A stretch of DNA of 64,000 nt, from positions 1 to 64,000 of the forward strand of contig CAWCUZ010000002.1 of the NCBI GenBank assembly GCA_963798795.1. Direction: 5' to 3'. A program made the position numbers and the translations under genes. The stretch's first letter is position 1. Each line of letters begins with the position of its first letter. Below are positions 1-10,892 of this stretch, piece by piece. The DNA is from CAWCUZ01 sp963798795. GTDB taxonomy: Bacteria > Acidobacteriota > Vicinamibacteria > Vicinamibacterales > SCN-69-37. Under the pieces are notes generated by a model. The model saw nothing but the letters and a program-made list of their open reading frames with translations. It did no database searches and was not told where the DNA came from.

Positions 1-476
<476 letters not shown>

Positions 477-550
477 GGTTCCTCTTTGGGTCAAGTACTG
501 GCGTGAGGGGAGATGCGGAACGGCTAGTCTCCAGTTCGGTATTCGCGCAG

Positions 551-571
551 AAAAAAAGGCCCTTGCGGGCC
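551..571 (-). terminator. Intrinsic-terminator-like hairpin in the fusA leader
   Basis: On the minus strand the sequence reads GGCCC-GCAA-GGGCC followed by seven T residues: a 5-bp G/C stem, a tetraloop and a T tract. It lies 75 bases upstream of the fusA start and faces the same way. It therefore either ends a short transcript starting near 680 or acts as an attenuator in the fusA leader. No conventional gene sits directly upstream of it on that strand. Confidence 0.6.
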
Positions 572-679
572 AGAGCGCAAACGTCTCCCTACGACCCGAA
601 CTGCTTCTATGTCGCGCCGTTCTCCATCGAAACGGTTAACGCCCGCGGAACCCTCTGGGGCACCGCCGAGCGACGGGTG

Positions 680-685
680 ATGATA
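680..685 (-). promoter_or_regulatory. Possible -10 box for the fusA leader transcript
   Basis: TATCAT on the minus strand resembles a sigma-70 -10 element. It lies about 200 bases upstream of fusA and about 110 upstream of the hairpin at 551-571. No good -35 box is visible at 16-18 bases, so this is a weak call. Confidence 0.2.
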
Positions 686-727
686 GCAGCGGCATGATGG
701 CCTCCAGTCAGAGGGATTCGTGCGTAG

Positions 728-2209
728 ATGAGGCGTCGCAAGCGGGCGGGCAATCGCGTCGAGGAGCTCACCGAGCGCACCCGGACGGGAGGCGCGAGCT
801 CTCTCTCGCCGGCAGAGCCGCGAGGCACGGCGCGCCATGCGGGCGCAGTCCGAGGAGCTGGGCATGCGGGTGCGCGGCACCGCCCTCGAGACCCGCCGCC
901 TCCTTCGCCCCGTGCTCGCCCCGGCCCGAGCCCTGTGGGGTTGGGTCGCTCCCCACATAACCAGGGGATTGCTGTTCGTGATCAAGCTGCTCGCCGCCCT
1001 GATCGCCCTGATCACGGAGCTCGGCACGGTGACCGTGCGCTGGCTGGTCTCCCGCGGCACGGCCCTCGCGACGGCGACCTGGGAGCTGGCCCAGCGCTAC
1101 GTGACCCCGCTGTCCACCGTCGCCTTCGTCGGGCTCGCCGCCGCGGTCGGGCTCGGCGTTTCCCAGTTCTTCGACTACCACAGCGTGCGGCGGTGTCGGA
1201 CGTTCCCAACTACACCGGCCACACGGGGGGTGGTGGCGCCGCTCCGCCGGTCACGGGAACCGCGACGGCCGGCAGCGCCCGCCTCTGGATCCTGCTGCCG
1301 ATCGCGGCCGCGGCGGCGGTGGCTGATCGTCGCCACCTATCTCGGCCGCCCCCGCCTCGCGGGCGCGGTCGCGCTCTGCGGGGCTGCTCGGGATCGCCGT
1401 CACCCTGGCGATCGACCTGCCTCAGGGCCTCGACGCCGGGCGCCCTGGCCTTGCCTTCTACGGCGCCCAGGCCGAGCTGCTTCAGGGCTTCTGGGCCGAG
1501 CTGGCCTGTTCGGCGACGCTGATGCTGTGTGGCGGCCTGCTGGCGCTCTACTCTCGTGGCGTGGCCACAGCAGACGAGACGGCGGGGGTCGCGAGCGCCC
1601 GAGCGGGGCCGACCACGGGGACGTCTGGCGGCTGATCTCGCCCCGGGCTCCGGCGGGGTCGTGACGAGGCGCGCCGGACCGAGACCCTGCTGATCCTCGC
1701 CTGCGCGGCGGCGGCCGCGATGCTGGGCGTCTCGCAGTTCATGGACATCTTCCACCTCACCCCTCCCGGCGGCGGCGAGGCTCTGCAGGCGATCACCGCC
1801 TCGGATCAGCACGGCTATGCCACGCTGGTGCTCGCGGGCTTCGCCCTTCTGCTGATGGTGATCGCGATGGCCTACCGCGGCGAACAGCTGGGTCAGATGG
1901 CCGCCGTCGCGATCGCCGTCTGCGGCGTGGTGGCCCTGCTGATCTTCCTGATCGGCGATCTCCCCAAAGTCAACAACGTGGGCACGCTCGACGATCCGCG
2001 CCAGTCCTTCATCGACGCCGAGGCCAAGCCGGTTGCGGGCTTCTGGCTCGGAGCTCGCCGGTGCGCTCGTGCTCACCGTCTGCGGCGCGGCCCTGGCGAC
2101 GCTCAAGCCCCGGGCTCGAGCGACGCCGCCGAGGCCCACGGCGGCCGCTCTCACGAGACGAGCCACGGACACCGCCCCGGCCCACCTCGAGCGCACCCGC
2201 CGCGGCTAG
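728..2209 (+). CDS. Membrane protein with two repeated halves (several frameshifts)
   Basis: I do not recognise a named family. Patched across at least three or four one-base indels, the protein starts near MRRRKRAGNRVEEL at 728. It has a basic amphipathic N-terminus, then hydrophobic segments, and it stops at TAG 2207-2209. Two halves are related: the first carries LGVSQFFDYHS and later LLQGFWAELACSATLMLCGG; the second carries LGVSQFMDIFHLT and later PVAGFWLELAGALVLTVCGA. Each half appears to have about four membrane segments, so this is an internal duplication. The gene is inserted between fusA and rpsG, facing the opposite way. The indels probably reflect poor sequence quality in this left-hand segment and not real decay. 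Confidence 0.55.
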
Positions 2210-2223
2210 TCAGAGAAGCCGGA

Positions 2224-2693
2224 CTACCAGCGGTAGTGCGCGAACGCCTTGTTCGCCTGGGCCATGCGGTAGATGTCGTCCTTCCGCTTCCAGGCGTTGC
2301 CCTGCTGCTTCGAGGCGTCCATGATCTCGTTGGCGAGGCGCTCGGCCATCGACTTCTCGCCGCACCCGCGAACTCGACCAGCCAGCGCACGGCGAGGGTG
2401 CGGGCACGGCGGGCCGGCACCTCGACCGGCACCTGGTAGGTCGCGCCGCCGACGCGGCGTCAGCGAACCTCCAGCACGGGGGTGAGCTGCTTGACCGCTT
2501 CCTCGAGCTCCTCCACCGGGTTGTTGCCCGTGCGCTCGCCGATCAGGGCAAGGGCGTCGTAGGTGATCTGCTCGGCGACGGGACTTCTTCCCGGCCACCA
2601 TCACCTTGTTGATCAACTGCTGGACCAGGCGGCTCCGGTAGACGGAGTCCGGCTCCAGCAGGCCGGATCGTTGGCTTGGTTGCGGCGCGGCAC
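2224..2693 (-). CDS. rpsG: 30S ribosomal protein S7 (frameshifted)
   Basis: S7 binds the 3' domain of 16S rRNA and nucleates assembly of the head of the 30S subunit. The reading starts at a GTG (MPRRNQAND) whose G is shared with the rpsL stop codon (TAGTG). It includes SRLVQQLINKVMVAGKKS, PVEVPARRARTLAVRWLVEFA and the conserved end MAERLANEIMDA..., KRKDDIYRMAQANKAF, AHYRW. At least three one-base indels are needed to join these pieces (near 2580, 2460 and 2360), matching the general indel density of the first 3.5 kb. Confidence 0.93.
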
Positions 2694-3087
2694 TAGGAGG
2701 CCTTGACCCCGTAGAGCGAGCGACCCTGCTTACGGTCGGAGACGCCGGCGGCGTCGAGGGCTCGCGGACGACCTTGTAGCGAACGCCCGGCAGGTCCTTG
2801 ACTCGACCGCCGCGGACGAGCACCACGGAGTGCTCCTGCAGGTTGTGCCCCTCACCGGGGATGTAGCTGGTCACCTCGAGGCCGTTGGTGAGCCTGACCC
2901 TGGCGATCTTCCGAAGCGCCGAGTTCGGCTTCTTCGGCGTGACCGTCGCCACGCGCGTGCAGACCCCGCGGCGCTGTGGAGCGGCGACCCGCTTCTTGCG
3001 ACCCTGGCCTGATTTCAGGCCCGGCGTCGACATCTTCTTCTTCTTGTGGGTGCGTCCCTTGCGGACGAGCTCATTGGTGTTCGGCAC
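2693..3087 (-). CDS. rpsL: 30S ribosomal protein S12 (one frameshift near the C-terminus)
   Basis: S12 is the decoding-centre protein and first gene of the str operon. The protein starts MPNTNELVRKGR and shows the family signatures RRGVCTRVATVTPKKPNSALRK, VTSYIPGEGHNLQEHSVVL, RVKDLPGVRYKVVR and, in another frame, DRKQGRSLYGVKAS followed by TAG. The length of 395 bases is not a multiple of three; one base is missing near 2758, where KVVRE should run into LDAAGVSDRKQ. Codon 43 is K in the PKKPNSALRK loop. The gene overlaps rpsG by one base. Confidence 0.95.
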
Positions 3088-3127
3088 GGCCCGGCAGGGA
3101 TAGCGGCTGGTCCCTAAGCTGCCGACC

Positions 3128-3570
3128 GTGCCGCTGTACCAGCCGCAAGCCGGAGAACGACCGCCCGATCCTCGCGGTCGACATCGACGGCGTGATCAGC
3201 CTGTTCGGCTTCGACCAGGCGCTCGAGCCGGGGAAGATGAAGCCGGGCGATGCCCCGGGGGAGTTCCACCTGATCGACGGGATGCTCCACTGCATCGCGA
3301 TGGACACGGGGCCACGGCTGGAGCGGCTGGGGAAGACCTACGAGCTCGTCTGGGCGAGCGGCTGGGAGGACCGGGCGAACGACCACCTGCCGAACATCCT
3401 CGGCGTTCCCGAGCTTCCCTACCTGAGCTTCGATGGACGCGCCCGGTTCGGCACCGCCCACTGGAAACAAGGCTGTCGGAGGACACTGCGGATCCCGCCC
3501 CCTCGCCTGGATCGACGACAGTCTCGACGAGAGCTGCTTCGACTGGGCGGAGCGGCGGGAGGAGCTTCAT
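3128..3570 (+). CDS. HAD-like phosphatase-fold protein, truncated and frameshifted
   Basis: The core reads PILAVDIDGVISLFGF, so a DxDG HAD motif I is present, followed by MDTGPRLERLGKTYELVWAS (motif II region) and, after an indel near 3470, RPLAWIDDSLDESC (motif IV-like DD). This matches the small HAD proteins annotated as RNA-repair-associated, common in Actinomycetota, whose substrates are not established. The start is unclear: the GTG at 3128 needs another indel to enter the frame. Similarity ends at WAERRE, about 3560-3570, where the sequence turns into the recA leader. The gene is therefore cut by the apparent assembly join. Confidence 0.6.
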
Positions 3571-3625
3571 CCGCTTCGGTCCGGCCGCGGTCGCCCCATT
3601 CGGCGGCGCGTCGCTGAGGAAAAAC
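3560..3625. other. Apparent join between two unrelated genome segments; recA leader
   Basis: Up to about 3560 the sequence encodes Actinomycetota-like, indel-ridden genes. From about 3570 it is the upstream region of an intact recA with a GAGG Shine-Dalgarno at 3616-3620. The HAD-like gene loses its reading frame without a stop and continues straight into this leader. Confidence 0.5.
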
Positions 3626-4708
<1,083 letters not shown>

Positions 4709-4780
4709 GGCCGGCCGGGCTCCCGCCGGGACCGAAACCGAGGCCGAGACAACGACCAGCGAGACGAACGAGACGAGCGA

Positions 4781-6671
4781 CTACCGCGCGCGCGACGCCA
4801 GCGTGGTCAGGAGTGCCTGACCGTCGGGCGTCGTTCGCGCGGCCGCCAGCCACGGCTCCACCGGCAGCGTCCACCCGGCCGGCCCGCGGGGTGACGTGTC
4901 GAGCAGCGTCGCCAGCGCCTGGAGCGCCTTCGCGGGATGATCCGACGCGACGTGCCAGTAGGCGCGGGCCACGACGGACTCCGTCTCCCGTCCGCCCTCC
5001 CGGAGGGCGTCGAATCGCGCCTGAGGCCCGGGCGAGCAGCTCGGCGGCCCGGCCGCCGCGTCCTTGTCGGGCCGCGGCCTCGGCCAGACCAACGAGCGAG
5101 CGCGGATGGTCCGACATGTGCGCGAGCGCCTGCTCGAACATCGTCCCGGCGCCGGCCGCGTCGCCGCGCGCGAGCCGCGCGAACCCGCGGCCATCCCAGG
5201 CGTTGATCGCGGACTCGTCGGCGTAGAGGGAGCGCGCGGAACCCGCCAGCTCTCGATCGAAGGCAGCCTCGGCCCCTGCGACGTCCCCAGAGGCCAGACG
5301 GATCAGTCCCGCCAGCCAGTGCAGGCCGCTGGCGGGAAACCGCGCGGCGCCGGCCAACGATCCGGCTTCGAACGCCAGACCGCTCCGCAGCATTTCGTCG
5401 GCACGCTCGAGCCGGCCGCGTGCCACGTGCACCATGGCGGCCGCGAAATACGCATGAGCCAGTTGGGGGTACTGGGCGATGACCGCCTCGAGGTCGCGCA
5501 GCCGCGTTTCGCCCCACGCGGCGATCCCCAGCCGGAAGCGGTGCCGCCAGTTGCCCGGCTCGAGCGCCACCGCGCGCCGGCCGGCGGCCAGCGCGTCGGG
5601 CGATTCCGCCGACGGATCGGCGCCGGCCAGCAGGAACGCGAGCGCCGCGTGCGCTTCGGCCAGGTTCGGATCGAGACCCACGGCCGCCCGAGCGTGCGCG
5701 ACGGCGGCATCCAGTTGCGCGCGGTTCGGCCGGCTGCCCGCGCGCGAGGCCTGGAATATCCAGAACCGTGCGTGCGCCAGGCCCACATGCGCGAGCGCAT
5801 AGCGACCGTCGAGCGCCAACGCCCGCTCGAAGAGCGCGATGGCCGCGGGCACGTCGGCCGGGTCGAGCGTCTCCAGGCGAAGGCGTCCCTCGGTCAACGC
5901 GCGATAGGCGTCGAGGTTGGCGGTCTCACGTGCGCTGATTCGCTCCCGCGCGGCGTCGGTGACGCCGAGCGACAGCGCCGCCGACAAATCGAGCACGAGC
6001 CGGTCCTGCAAGTGAAACACGTCGTCCATGGCGCCGTCGGCGCGTGCCTGCGCGACGACTTCCCGGCTCGCCACGTCGACGACGCGCGCCGCAAGACGCA
6101 GCCGGTCGCCGCGGCGCTGGACGCTGCCCGCGACCACCAGGTCCGCCCCGCCGCGCCGACCGGCTTCCGCTTCCTGACCGGAGGGCACGCGCGGCCAGAG
6201 CGTCCGGTCCATCACCCGCAAATCATTGAGCGCGTGCAGGTCGTGCGCCACGGTTTCGGCGACGCCCGAGGACAGCCAGTCGAGATCGGGATCGCGGGTC
6301 GCGTTGGCGAAGTCGAGGACGGCGACCCGGCGCGGTCCCGTCGTCGCGGCCGCGACCGGGCTGACGGGCTCGATGGCCGCGATGAACCGGTACCCGCGTC
6401 GCGGCACGGTCTGCACGAAGCGCGGCGCGGCCGGCGCATCTCCCAGCGACTGGCGCAGCTCCGACACGACCTGGGTGAGCGCGTTGTCGGTGACGGCCAC
6501 GTCCGGCCACAGCGACCGCAGCATGTCGTCCTTCGTGACCAGCTGGCCCGGACGCGACACGAAGAGAAACAGCAGGTCCAGGGCCTTCGGCGACAGATCG
6601 ATCGGATTCCCGTCCCGGAGGAGCCGGTAGGCGGCGGTATCGGCGACGAACGGGCCGAACCGGAATGACAC
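4781..6671 (-). CDS. Winged-helix (OmpR/CadC-type) regulator with TPR domain, one frameshift
   Basis: This is a predicted DNA-binding regulator of a type very common in Acidobacteriota. Residues 1-100 form a Trans_reg_C winged helix (DLSPKALDLLFLFV, TDNALTQVVSELRQSLGD, FVQTVPRRGYRF). Residues about 120-260 resemble the adenylate-cyclase/TolB-like segment (VAVLDFANAT, GADLVVAGSVQRRGDRLRLAARVVD). After about 260, TPR-like repeats follow, such as AAIALFERALALDGRYALAHVGLAHA. A one-base indel near 5018 shifts the frame; the true end reads ARFDALREGG ... LLTTLASRAR and stops at 4781. No transmembrane helix is obvious, so it may be soluble, unlike CadC. Targets are unknown. Confidence 0.82.
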
Positions 6672-6722
6672 GCCCCGATATTACGAGGGGCAGGGTCCGG
6701 CCCGCCGAAAAACTGATCTCCG

Positions 6723-7616
6723 TCAGAACCTCAGCCCGAGGTTGAAGGCGGGCGCCGCGCTGACGTGGCCGCGGTCCACCCGCACTGCGACGCCCAGGCG
6801 GACGACGGCGCGTTCCTGGAGCAAGTCGAGCGTGGTGACCGAGACTGCCCCGTGCCGCTCGACCAGCGCGTTCGTCGTCAGCCGCAGGTGACGATTGATC
6901 GTACGGTTCCCACCGGCCATCGCCATCCAGAGGTCGCCACTCACCGAGCCGACGTGCGCGTACGGCACGAGCAGACCCGCGGAGACCTGGCCTTTCGGCC
7001 CCGTCCTGGACGCGCCGCCGAACAGCAGTCCCAGCCGGCCCCGGTCGAACAGCTCGAGGTGCGCGAGGCCGACCTGGGCAGTGATGCCGTCACCGCGGCG
7101 GCCGTGGTACATCGCGCTGGTCAGAAACCCGACGTGGAGGCCGTCCTTGCCGGGCAGGAACACGGGCAGCAGGTCGAGCGTGAACCGACTGCCCGCCTTC
7201 GTCGAGCCGCCCGACGACAGCCCGCCAGCCAGGAGCCCCGTTCCCGATAGTCCACGCCCCGCCAGCGGGACCGACGCATGAAAGAACGACAGGCGCGATG
7301 GCGCCGTCTTCCCTGGCGGCGCAGCGACTTGTCCGGACGGCGACGCCTGGGTCTCACGACGCACGCTGACGATGTCGCGCCGCCTGACGACGATGTCCTA
7401 GCCCATGGCGTTTCTGAGGACCAGCCCGTCGGAACGACTCGCGACGACCTCGCCGATCAACCGGGATCCGTTGCGCAGCTGCACGGACACGCGTGCCGGC
7501 CCGCGCATGGGCGCAGGCGGCTGCGCCCTGCTGAATGAAGGCGCCTGAGCCGGCGCCGCCGAGGCCGGCGCCGCGCCGAGGCACACGAGAATGGTTCCAA
7601 TCGCCAGCCGATGCAT
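6723..7616 (-). CDS. Secreted/outer-membrane protein with an in-frame amber codon
   Basis: The family is not recognised. The start at 7616 gives a signal peptide (MHRLAIGTILVCLGAAPASA). Next comes an SM-like or SH3-like segment (VSVQLRNGSRLIGEVVASRSDGLVLRN), then a TAG at codon 73 (7398-7400). The same frame continues without interruption for 224 residues to the stop at 6723, rich in alternating hydrophobic stretches that end NLGLRF, as a small beta-barrel would. The pattern around the TAG (dgLvLRNAMG-stop-DIVVRRRDIVSV) is continuous with the fold, so a single substitution, real or a sequencing error, is more likely than two genes. Confidence 0.5.
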
Positions 7617-7768
7617 CCCGCACCTCCCTGAAACAGCCACGGGTGCAGCGTACGAAGCGGGGCGGCCGCGAGTCGTGAGCAAACCCTGAGAAATGCCGGA
7701 CACGAGGCGGAGCCCGACCCCGCGCCGGTCCTGGCCCACGGGGAAGTCGGGTAGGATCGGCCGAAAAC

Positions 7769-8866
7769 ATGACCCTGGTCGATCCCGTCAACGTTCTCGA
7801 ATTCGAAGCGCTGGCGCGCGCAAAGATGGAAGGCAGCGCCTACGACTACTTTGCCGGTGGCGCGGGGGACGAACAGACGGTCCTCGAAAACCGGCTGGCC
7901 TTCCACCGGCTGAAGCTGCGGCCGCGCGTGCTGGTGGGTGCCGAGCGCGTCGATACATCGACCGACCTGCTCGGCCAGCACCTGGCGTTTCCGATCGCCC
8001 TGGCGCCGACCGCCTTCAACAAGCTCGGACATCCCGACGGCGAGCTGGCCGCGGCACGGGCCGCGCGGCAGGCCGGCACGCTGATGTGCTGCAGCACGAT
8101 CAGCTCGTACACGATGGAGGAAATCGCCAAGGCGTCAGGCGGAGGGCCGCTCTGGTTCCAGCTCTACGTGTACCGCGACCGCGAGGTCACACTGGACCTG
8201 GTGCGCCGCGCCGAAGCGGCCGGATACCTGGCCCTCGTGCTCACGGTCGACACGCCTCGGCTCGGCCGGCGCGAGCGCGACGTCCGCAACCGGTTCACCC
8301 TGCCGGCCGGGGTGTCGATTCGCAACCTGGAAACGCTCGGGCGCCTCGACGCGTCGCGCTGGTCCGAGGCTTCGAGCTTCACTGAATACGTGCATCGGCT
8401 GCTCGATCCGGCACTCACCTGGGAGTCGGTGACCTGGCTGCAGTCGCAGACACGGCTGCCCGTTTTCGTCAAGGGCGTGCTCGCCGCCGACGATGCGGCG
8501 CTCGCGATCGAGGCCGGTGCCGCAGGGATCGTCGTGTCGAACCACGGCGGGAGACAACTCGACGGCGCGATCGCGACCCTCGACGCGCTGCCGGACATCG
8601 TCGATACGGTCGGTGGGCGGATTCCCGTGCTGCTCGACGGCGGCATCCGCCGGGGAACCGACGTGCTGAAGGCGATCGCGCTCGGCGCTCGGGCGGTGCT
8701 GATCGGCCAGGCGTACTTGTGGGGTCTGGCGGCAGACGGCGAGACGGGCGTGGCCCAGGTATTGGAGATGCTCCGCGCTGAGCTGGAACTGGCGATGGCG
8801 CTGTCGGGCTGTCACACGGTCGGGAGCATCACGCCGGAACTGGCGGCACGGCGCGCCTCGTCGTAG
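7769..8866 (+). CDS. FMN-dependent alpha-hydroxy-acid oxidase/dehydrogenase
   Basis: The enzyme oxidises an L-2-hydroxy acid (lactate, glycolate or similar) to the 2-oxo acid using FMN in a TIM barrel. At 365 residues it has the usual length. Visible features are YDYFAGGAGDEQT near the N-terminus, PIALAPTAFNKLGHPDGE, the conserved LTVDTPRLGRRERDVRN, the FMN-contacting lysine in VFVKGVL, the catalytic histidine in VVSNHGGRQLDGA, and the phosphate-binding LLDGGIRRGTDVLKA and ARAVLIGQ. Substrate specificity cannot be read from the sequence. It stands alone, divergent from the gene at 6723-7616. Confidence 0.92.
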   Translation: MTLVDPVNVLEFEALARAKMEGSAYDYFAGGAGDEQTVLENRLAFHRLKLRPRVLVGAERVDTSTDLLGQHLAFPIALAPTAFNKLGHPDGELAAARAARQAGTLMCCSTISSYTMEEIAKASGGGPLWFQLYVYRDREVTLDLVRRAEAAGYLALVLTVDTPRLGRRERDVRNRFTLPAGVSIRNLETLGRLDASRWSEASSFTEYVHRLLDPALTWESVTWLQSQTRLPVFVKGVLAADDAALAIEAGAAGIVVSNHGGRQLDGAIATLDALPDIVDTVGGRIPVLLDGGIRRGTDVLKAIALGARAVLIGQAYLWGLAADGETGVAQVLEMLRAELELAMALSGCHTVGSITPELAARRASS

Positions 8867-8890
8867 GGCGAGACCGTCGGCGCGACGGTT

Positions 8891-10156
8891 CTACCCGCCG
8901 GGGCTCGTCGCCAACCGCGCCAGCCGGCGCGCGAGCCACGCACCCAACACGCAACCCACGAGACCGCCAAGCCAGTCGGTCGGCGCCGAAGGATACGCTC
9001 CAACCAGCGCCGGGACGAGCGCCAGCCCGATGACCAGGGCTGCGGCGGCGAGGCTCCACGACCCGAGGGAGCCCGATCGGCGTTCGCCGCTGGCGCCGGC
9101 ATAGAAACCGAGCGGCGTGGTCAGACCCGCCACCCAGAGCCCGGAAACGAGCGACGCCCATCCGGCCAGCGCAAACGTGAACGGGACGAGGATGGTCCAG
9201 CCGAGGGCCGCGCGAAGCGGCACCGCGCCGGTGACGTGGACGTCTGGCCCGTCGACGTCCGAGTAGACAACCGGACCGCGCAAGCCGCTCACGGTGTGGA
9301 CGGTTTCGCCGCCGGCCGGAAACGCGCCGGCAACGGCCAGCAGCGGGGACCTGAAGAGGAAGTCGGAAGCGCGCAGTCGGAGCCGGAAGAGAAATGCGTC
9401 TCCGCTCTGCGCAAGAAACGCGTACTCGTTGTCCTTGCCCACGACCCGCGTGACGACAATCGTGCCGCGCCGCGGCGTCGCCGCCGACGTGAATGACGAC
9501 TCGAGGTCGAGCGAGCGGTGCCGCACACTGGCGGCGTAGCTGGCGGCGTCCGGCGGCCCGGAATGCTGCAACGACACGCCGTTCACCTTGACGTCGTGCA
9601 GCACGCCGCGGAAGACGATCCAGTGCGGACGCCGAGGCGCCCACTGGCTGACCAACGGCTCGCGCGGAATCGCGGGTTGCATGAGCCAGGCGCCGGCGGC
9701 CAGCGCGCCGGCGCACAGCGCGCCGGCCATGAAGGTCCCCGCGCGTGCCTGGCGGGGCGAGGGCGTCATCCAGCTGCCCCGGTGGCGGTAGATCAGCGCG
9801 CCAATCATCGCACCGGAGGTATTCGCCACCAGGTCGCTCAACGAGGCGTCGCGGCCCGGAATGACCGTGAACTGCAGCGTCTCGACGGTCAACGACAACA
9901 GGCCGGCCGCCAGCACGGCGCGCGGCAGGCGCCAGCCGGCGGCCACGAGCATCAGGCCGACGGGCGCGAAGAGCAGCAGGTTGTTGAGGACGTCGTTGCC
10001 GCCGAGTTCGCCGCACGCCAGACACCAGGGCGACAGTGTCGGCGCGGAGCGCGGTTCACGAACCGGCCAGAGGGTGAGCACCGCGATGAGTGCCACGAAG
10101 CCGATCGCACCGGTCCGTGCGAGGCGGGGCGGCAGCGTGACGCGCGCGGCGGGCAC
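8891..10156 (-). CDS. VanZ-like membrane protein with an inserted LamG/ConA-like domain
   Basis: The protein has 421 residues from a GTG start. Residues 1-125 are VanZ-like: VLTLWPVREP, NNLLLFAPVGLMLVAAGW, ETLQFTVIPGRDASLSDLVANTSGAMIGALI. A further membrane segment (AGALCAGALAAGAWLM) leads into about 150 residues of beta-rich sequence (WIVFRGVLHDVKVNGVSLQ, LDLESSFTSAATPRRGTIVVTR) like a LamG/concanavalin-type domain. Three or four C-terminal helices follow, including a second weakly VanZ-like end (GAYPSAPTDWLGGLVGCVLGAWL). VanZ proteins are linked to cell-surface or teicoplanin-type phenotypes, but the role here is unknown. Confidence 0.75.
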   Translation of the reverse strand: MPAARVTLPPRLARTGAIGFVALIAVLTLWPVREPRSAPTLSPWCLACGELGGNDVLNNLLLFAPVGLMLVAAGWRLPRAVLAAGLLSLTVETLQFTVIPGRDASLSDLVANTSGAMIGALIYRHRGSWMTPSPRQARAGTFMAGALCAGALAAGAWLMQPAIPREPLVSQWAPRRPHWIVFRGVLHDVKVNGVSLQHSGPPDAASYAASVRHRSLDLESSFTSAATPRRGTIVVTRVVGKDNEYAFLAQSGDAFLFRLRLRASDFLFRSPLLAVAGAFPAGGETVHTVSGLRGPVVYSDVDGPDVHVTGAVPLRAALGWTILVPFTFALAGWASLVSGLWVAGLTTPLGFYAGASGERRSGSLGSWSLAAAALVIGLALVPALVGAYPSAPTDWLGGLVGCVLGAWLARRLARLATSPGG

Positions 10157-10223
10157 CAGCGCATCATAGCGGCTGGCGCGACGATGGTATGATCGTCGGT
10201 CTCTACCGGTCGCGCGAGCGCGT

Positions 10224-10299
10224 GCCGAGGTAGCTCAGTTGGTAGAGCACGTGACTGAAAATCACGGTGTCGGCAGTTCGATTCTGCCCCTCGGCACCA
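10224..10299 (+). tRNA. tRNA-Phe (GAA anticodon)
   Basis: A full cloverleaf is visible. The acceptor GCCGAGG (10224-10230) pairs with CCTCGGC. The D-arm is GCTC-AGTTGGTA-GAGC, the anticodon arm is CGTGA-CTGAAAA-TCACG with anticodon GAA at 10257-10259, and the T-loop is GTTCGATTC. The CCA end is encoded (10297-10299). A TATGAT -10-like box lies at 10188-10193. No integrase or attachment duplication is seen next to it. Confidence 0.97.
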
Positions 10300-10462
10300 A
10301 CAATTGATCCCGGGCTTCACCCCGCAGACCCACGACCCGCTCACTCGCTCAGCACCTCGTCGCCTCGCGCCATTCGCGGCGCACACCGCGCGCGCGCACC
10401 AATGCAGCCCGGGGGCTTCGCCCAGCCCCTTCGTGCATCTTTCGCGGTAAGCTTCGTCTGGC

Positions 10463-10891
10463 ATGGTGCTGAGCTGTCCCCACTGCGGCAGGCGCAACCG
10501 CGTGCGCGCCGAGCACCTCGTTCGCGCGGTGCGATGCGGTGCGTGCAAGACCGCGATTGCGCCGGTCCACGACCCGATCGACGCCGATCCGGAAACGTTC
10601 GACGACGTGCTGCAGCACGCCACCGTGCCGGCGCTCGTTGACTTCTGGGCCGCGTGGTGCGGACCGTGCCGGATGGCCGCGCCCGAGGTGAAGAAACTCG
10701 CGGCCGCGCTTGCCGGCCGCGCCATCGTGCTGAAGGTCGACACGGAGCGGTATCCGGATCTGGCGGCGCGCTACCAGGTCGCGAGTATCCCTACCTTCCT
10801 GGTGATCAGCCGCGGCGCCGTCGCGTTCCGCCAGGCTGGCGTCGCCCCGCACACCGAGATGGCCCGGTGGCTGCAGGCGGCGGGAGCCTGA
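10463..10891 (+). CDS. trxC: Thioredoxin 2 with N-terminal zinc ribbon
   Basis: This is a cytoplasmic disulfide reductase of 142 residues. Residues 5-29 form a zinc ribbon (CPHCGRRN ... VRCGACK), the mark of TrxC. The thioredoxin fold follows with the active site DFWAAWCGPCRM and the cis-proline segment ASIPTFLV. In this family the zinc ribbon responds to oxidative stress. The stop at 10889-10891 is one base from the GTG start of the universal stress protein gene, so the two are probably co-transcribed and fit a shared redox or stress role. Confidence 0.93.
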   Translation: MVLSCPHCGRRNRVRAEHLVRAVRCGACKTAIAPVHDPIDADPETFDDVLQHATVPALVDFWAAWCGPCRMAAPEVKKLAAALAGRAIVLKVDTERYPDLAARYQVASIPTFLVISRGAVAFRQAGVAPHTEMARWLQAAGA

Positions 10892-10892
10892 C

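Noticed and set aside
3128..3625. A long in-frame N-terminal extension of recA (giving 526 residues)
   Set aside because: The extension is a frame accident across the apparent join; the GAGG site at 3616-3620 and the usual RecA length support ATG 3626.
4709..4780. Short GAGACGA/GACGAG repeats after recA
   Set aside because: Low-complexity run of a few copies with no arrays or spacers; neither CRISPR nor a defined repeat family.
10186..10310. Integration site at tRNA-Phe
   Set aside because: No integrase, no duplicated tRNA 3' end and no change in gene type is visible downstream.
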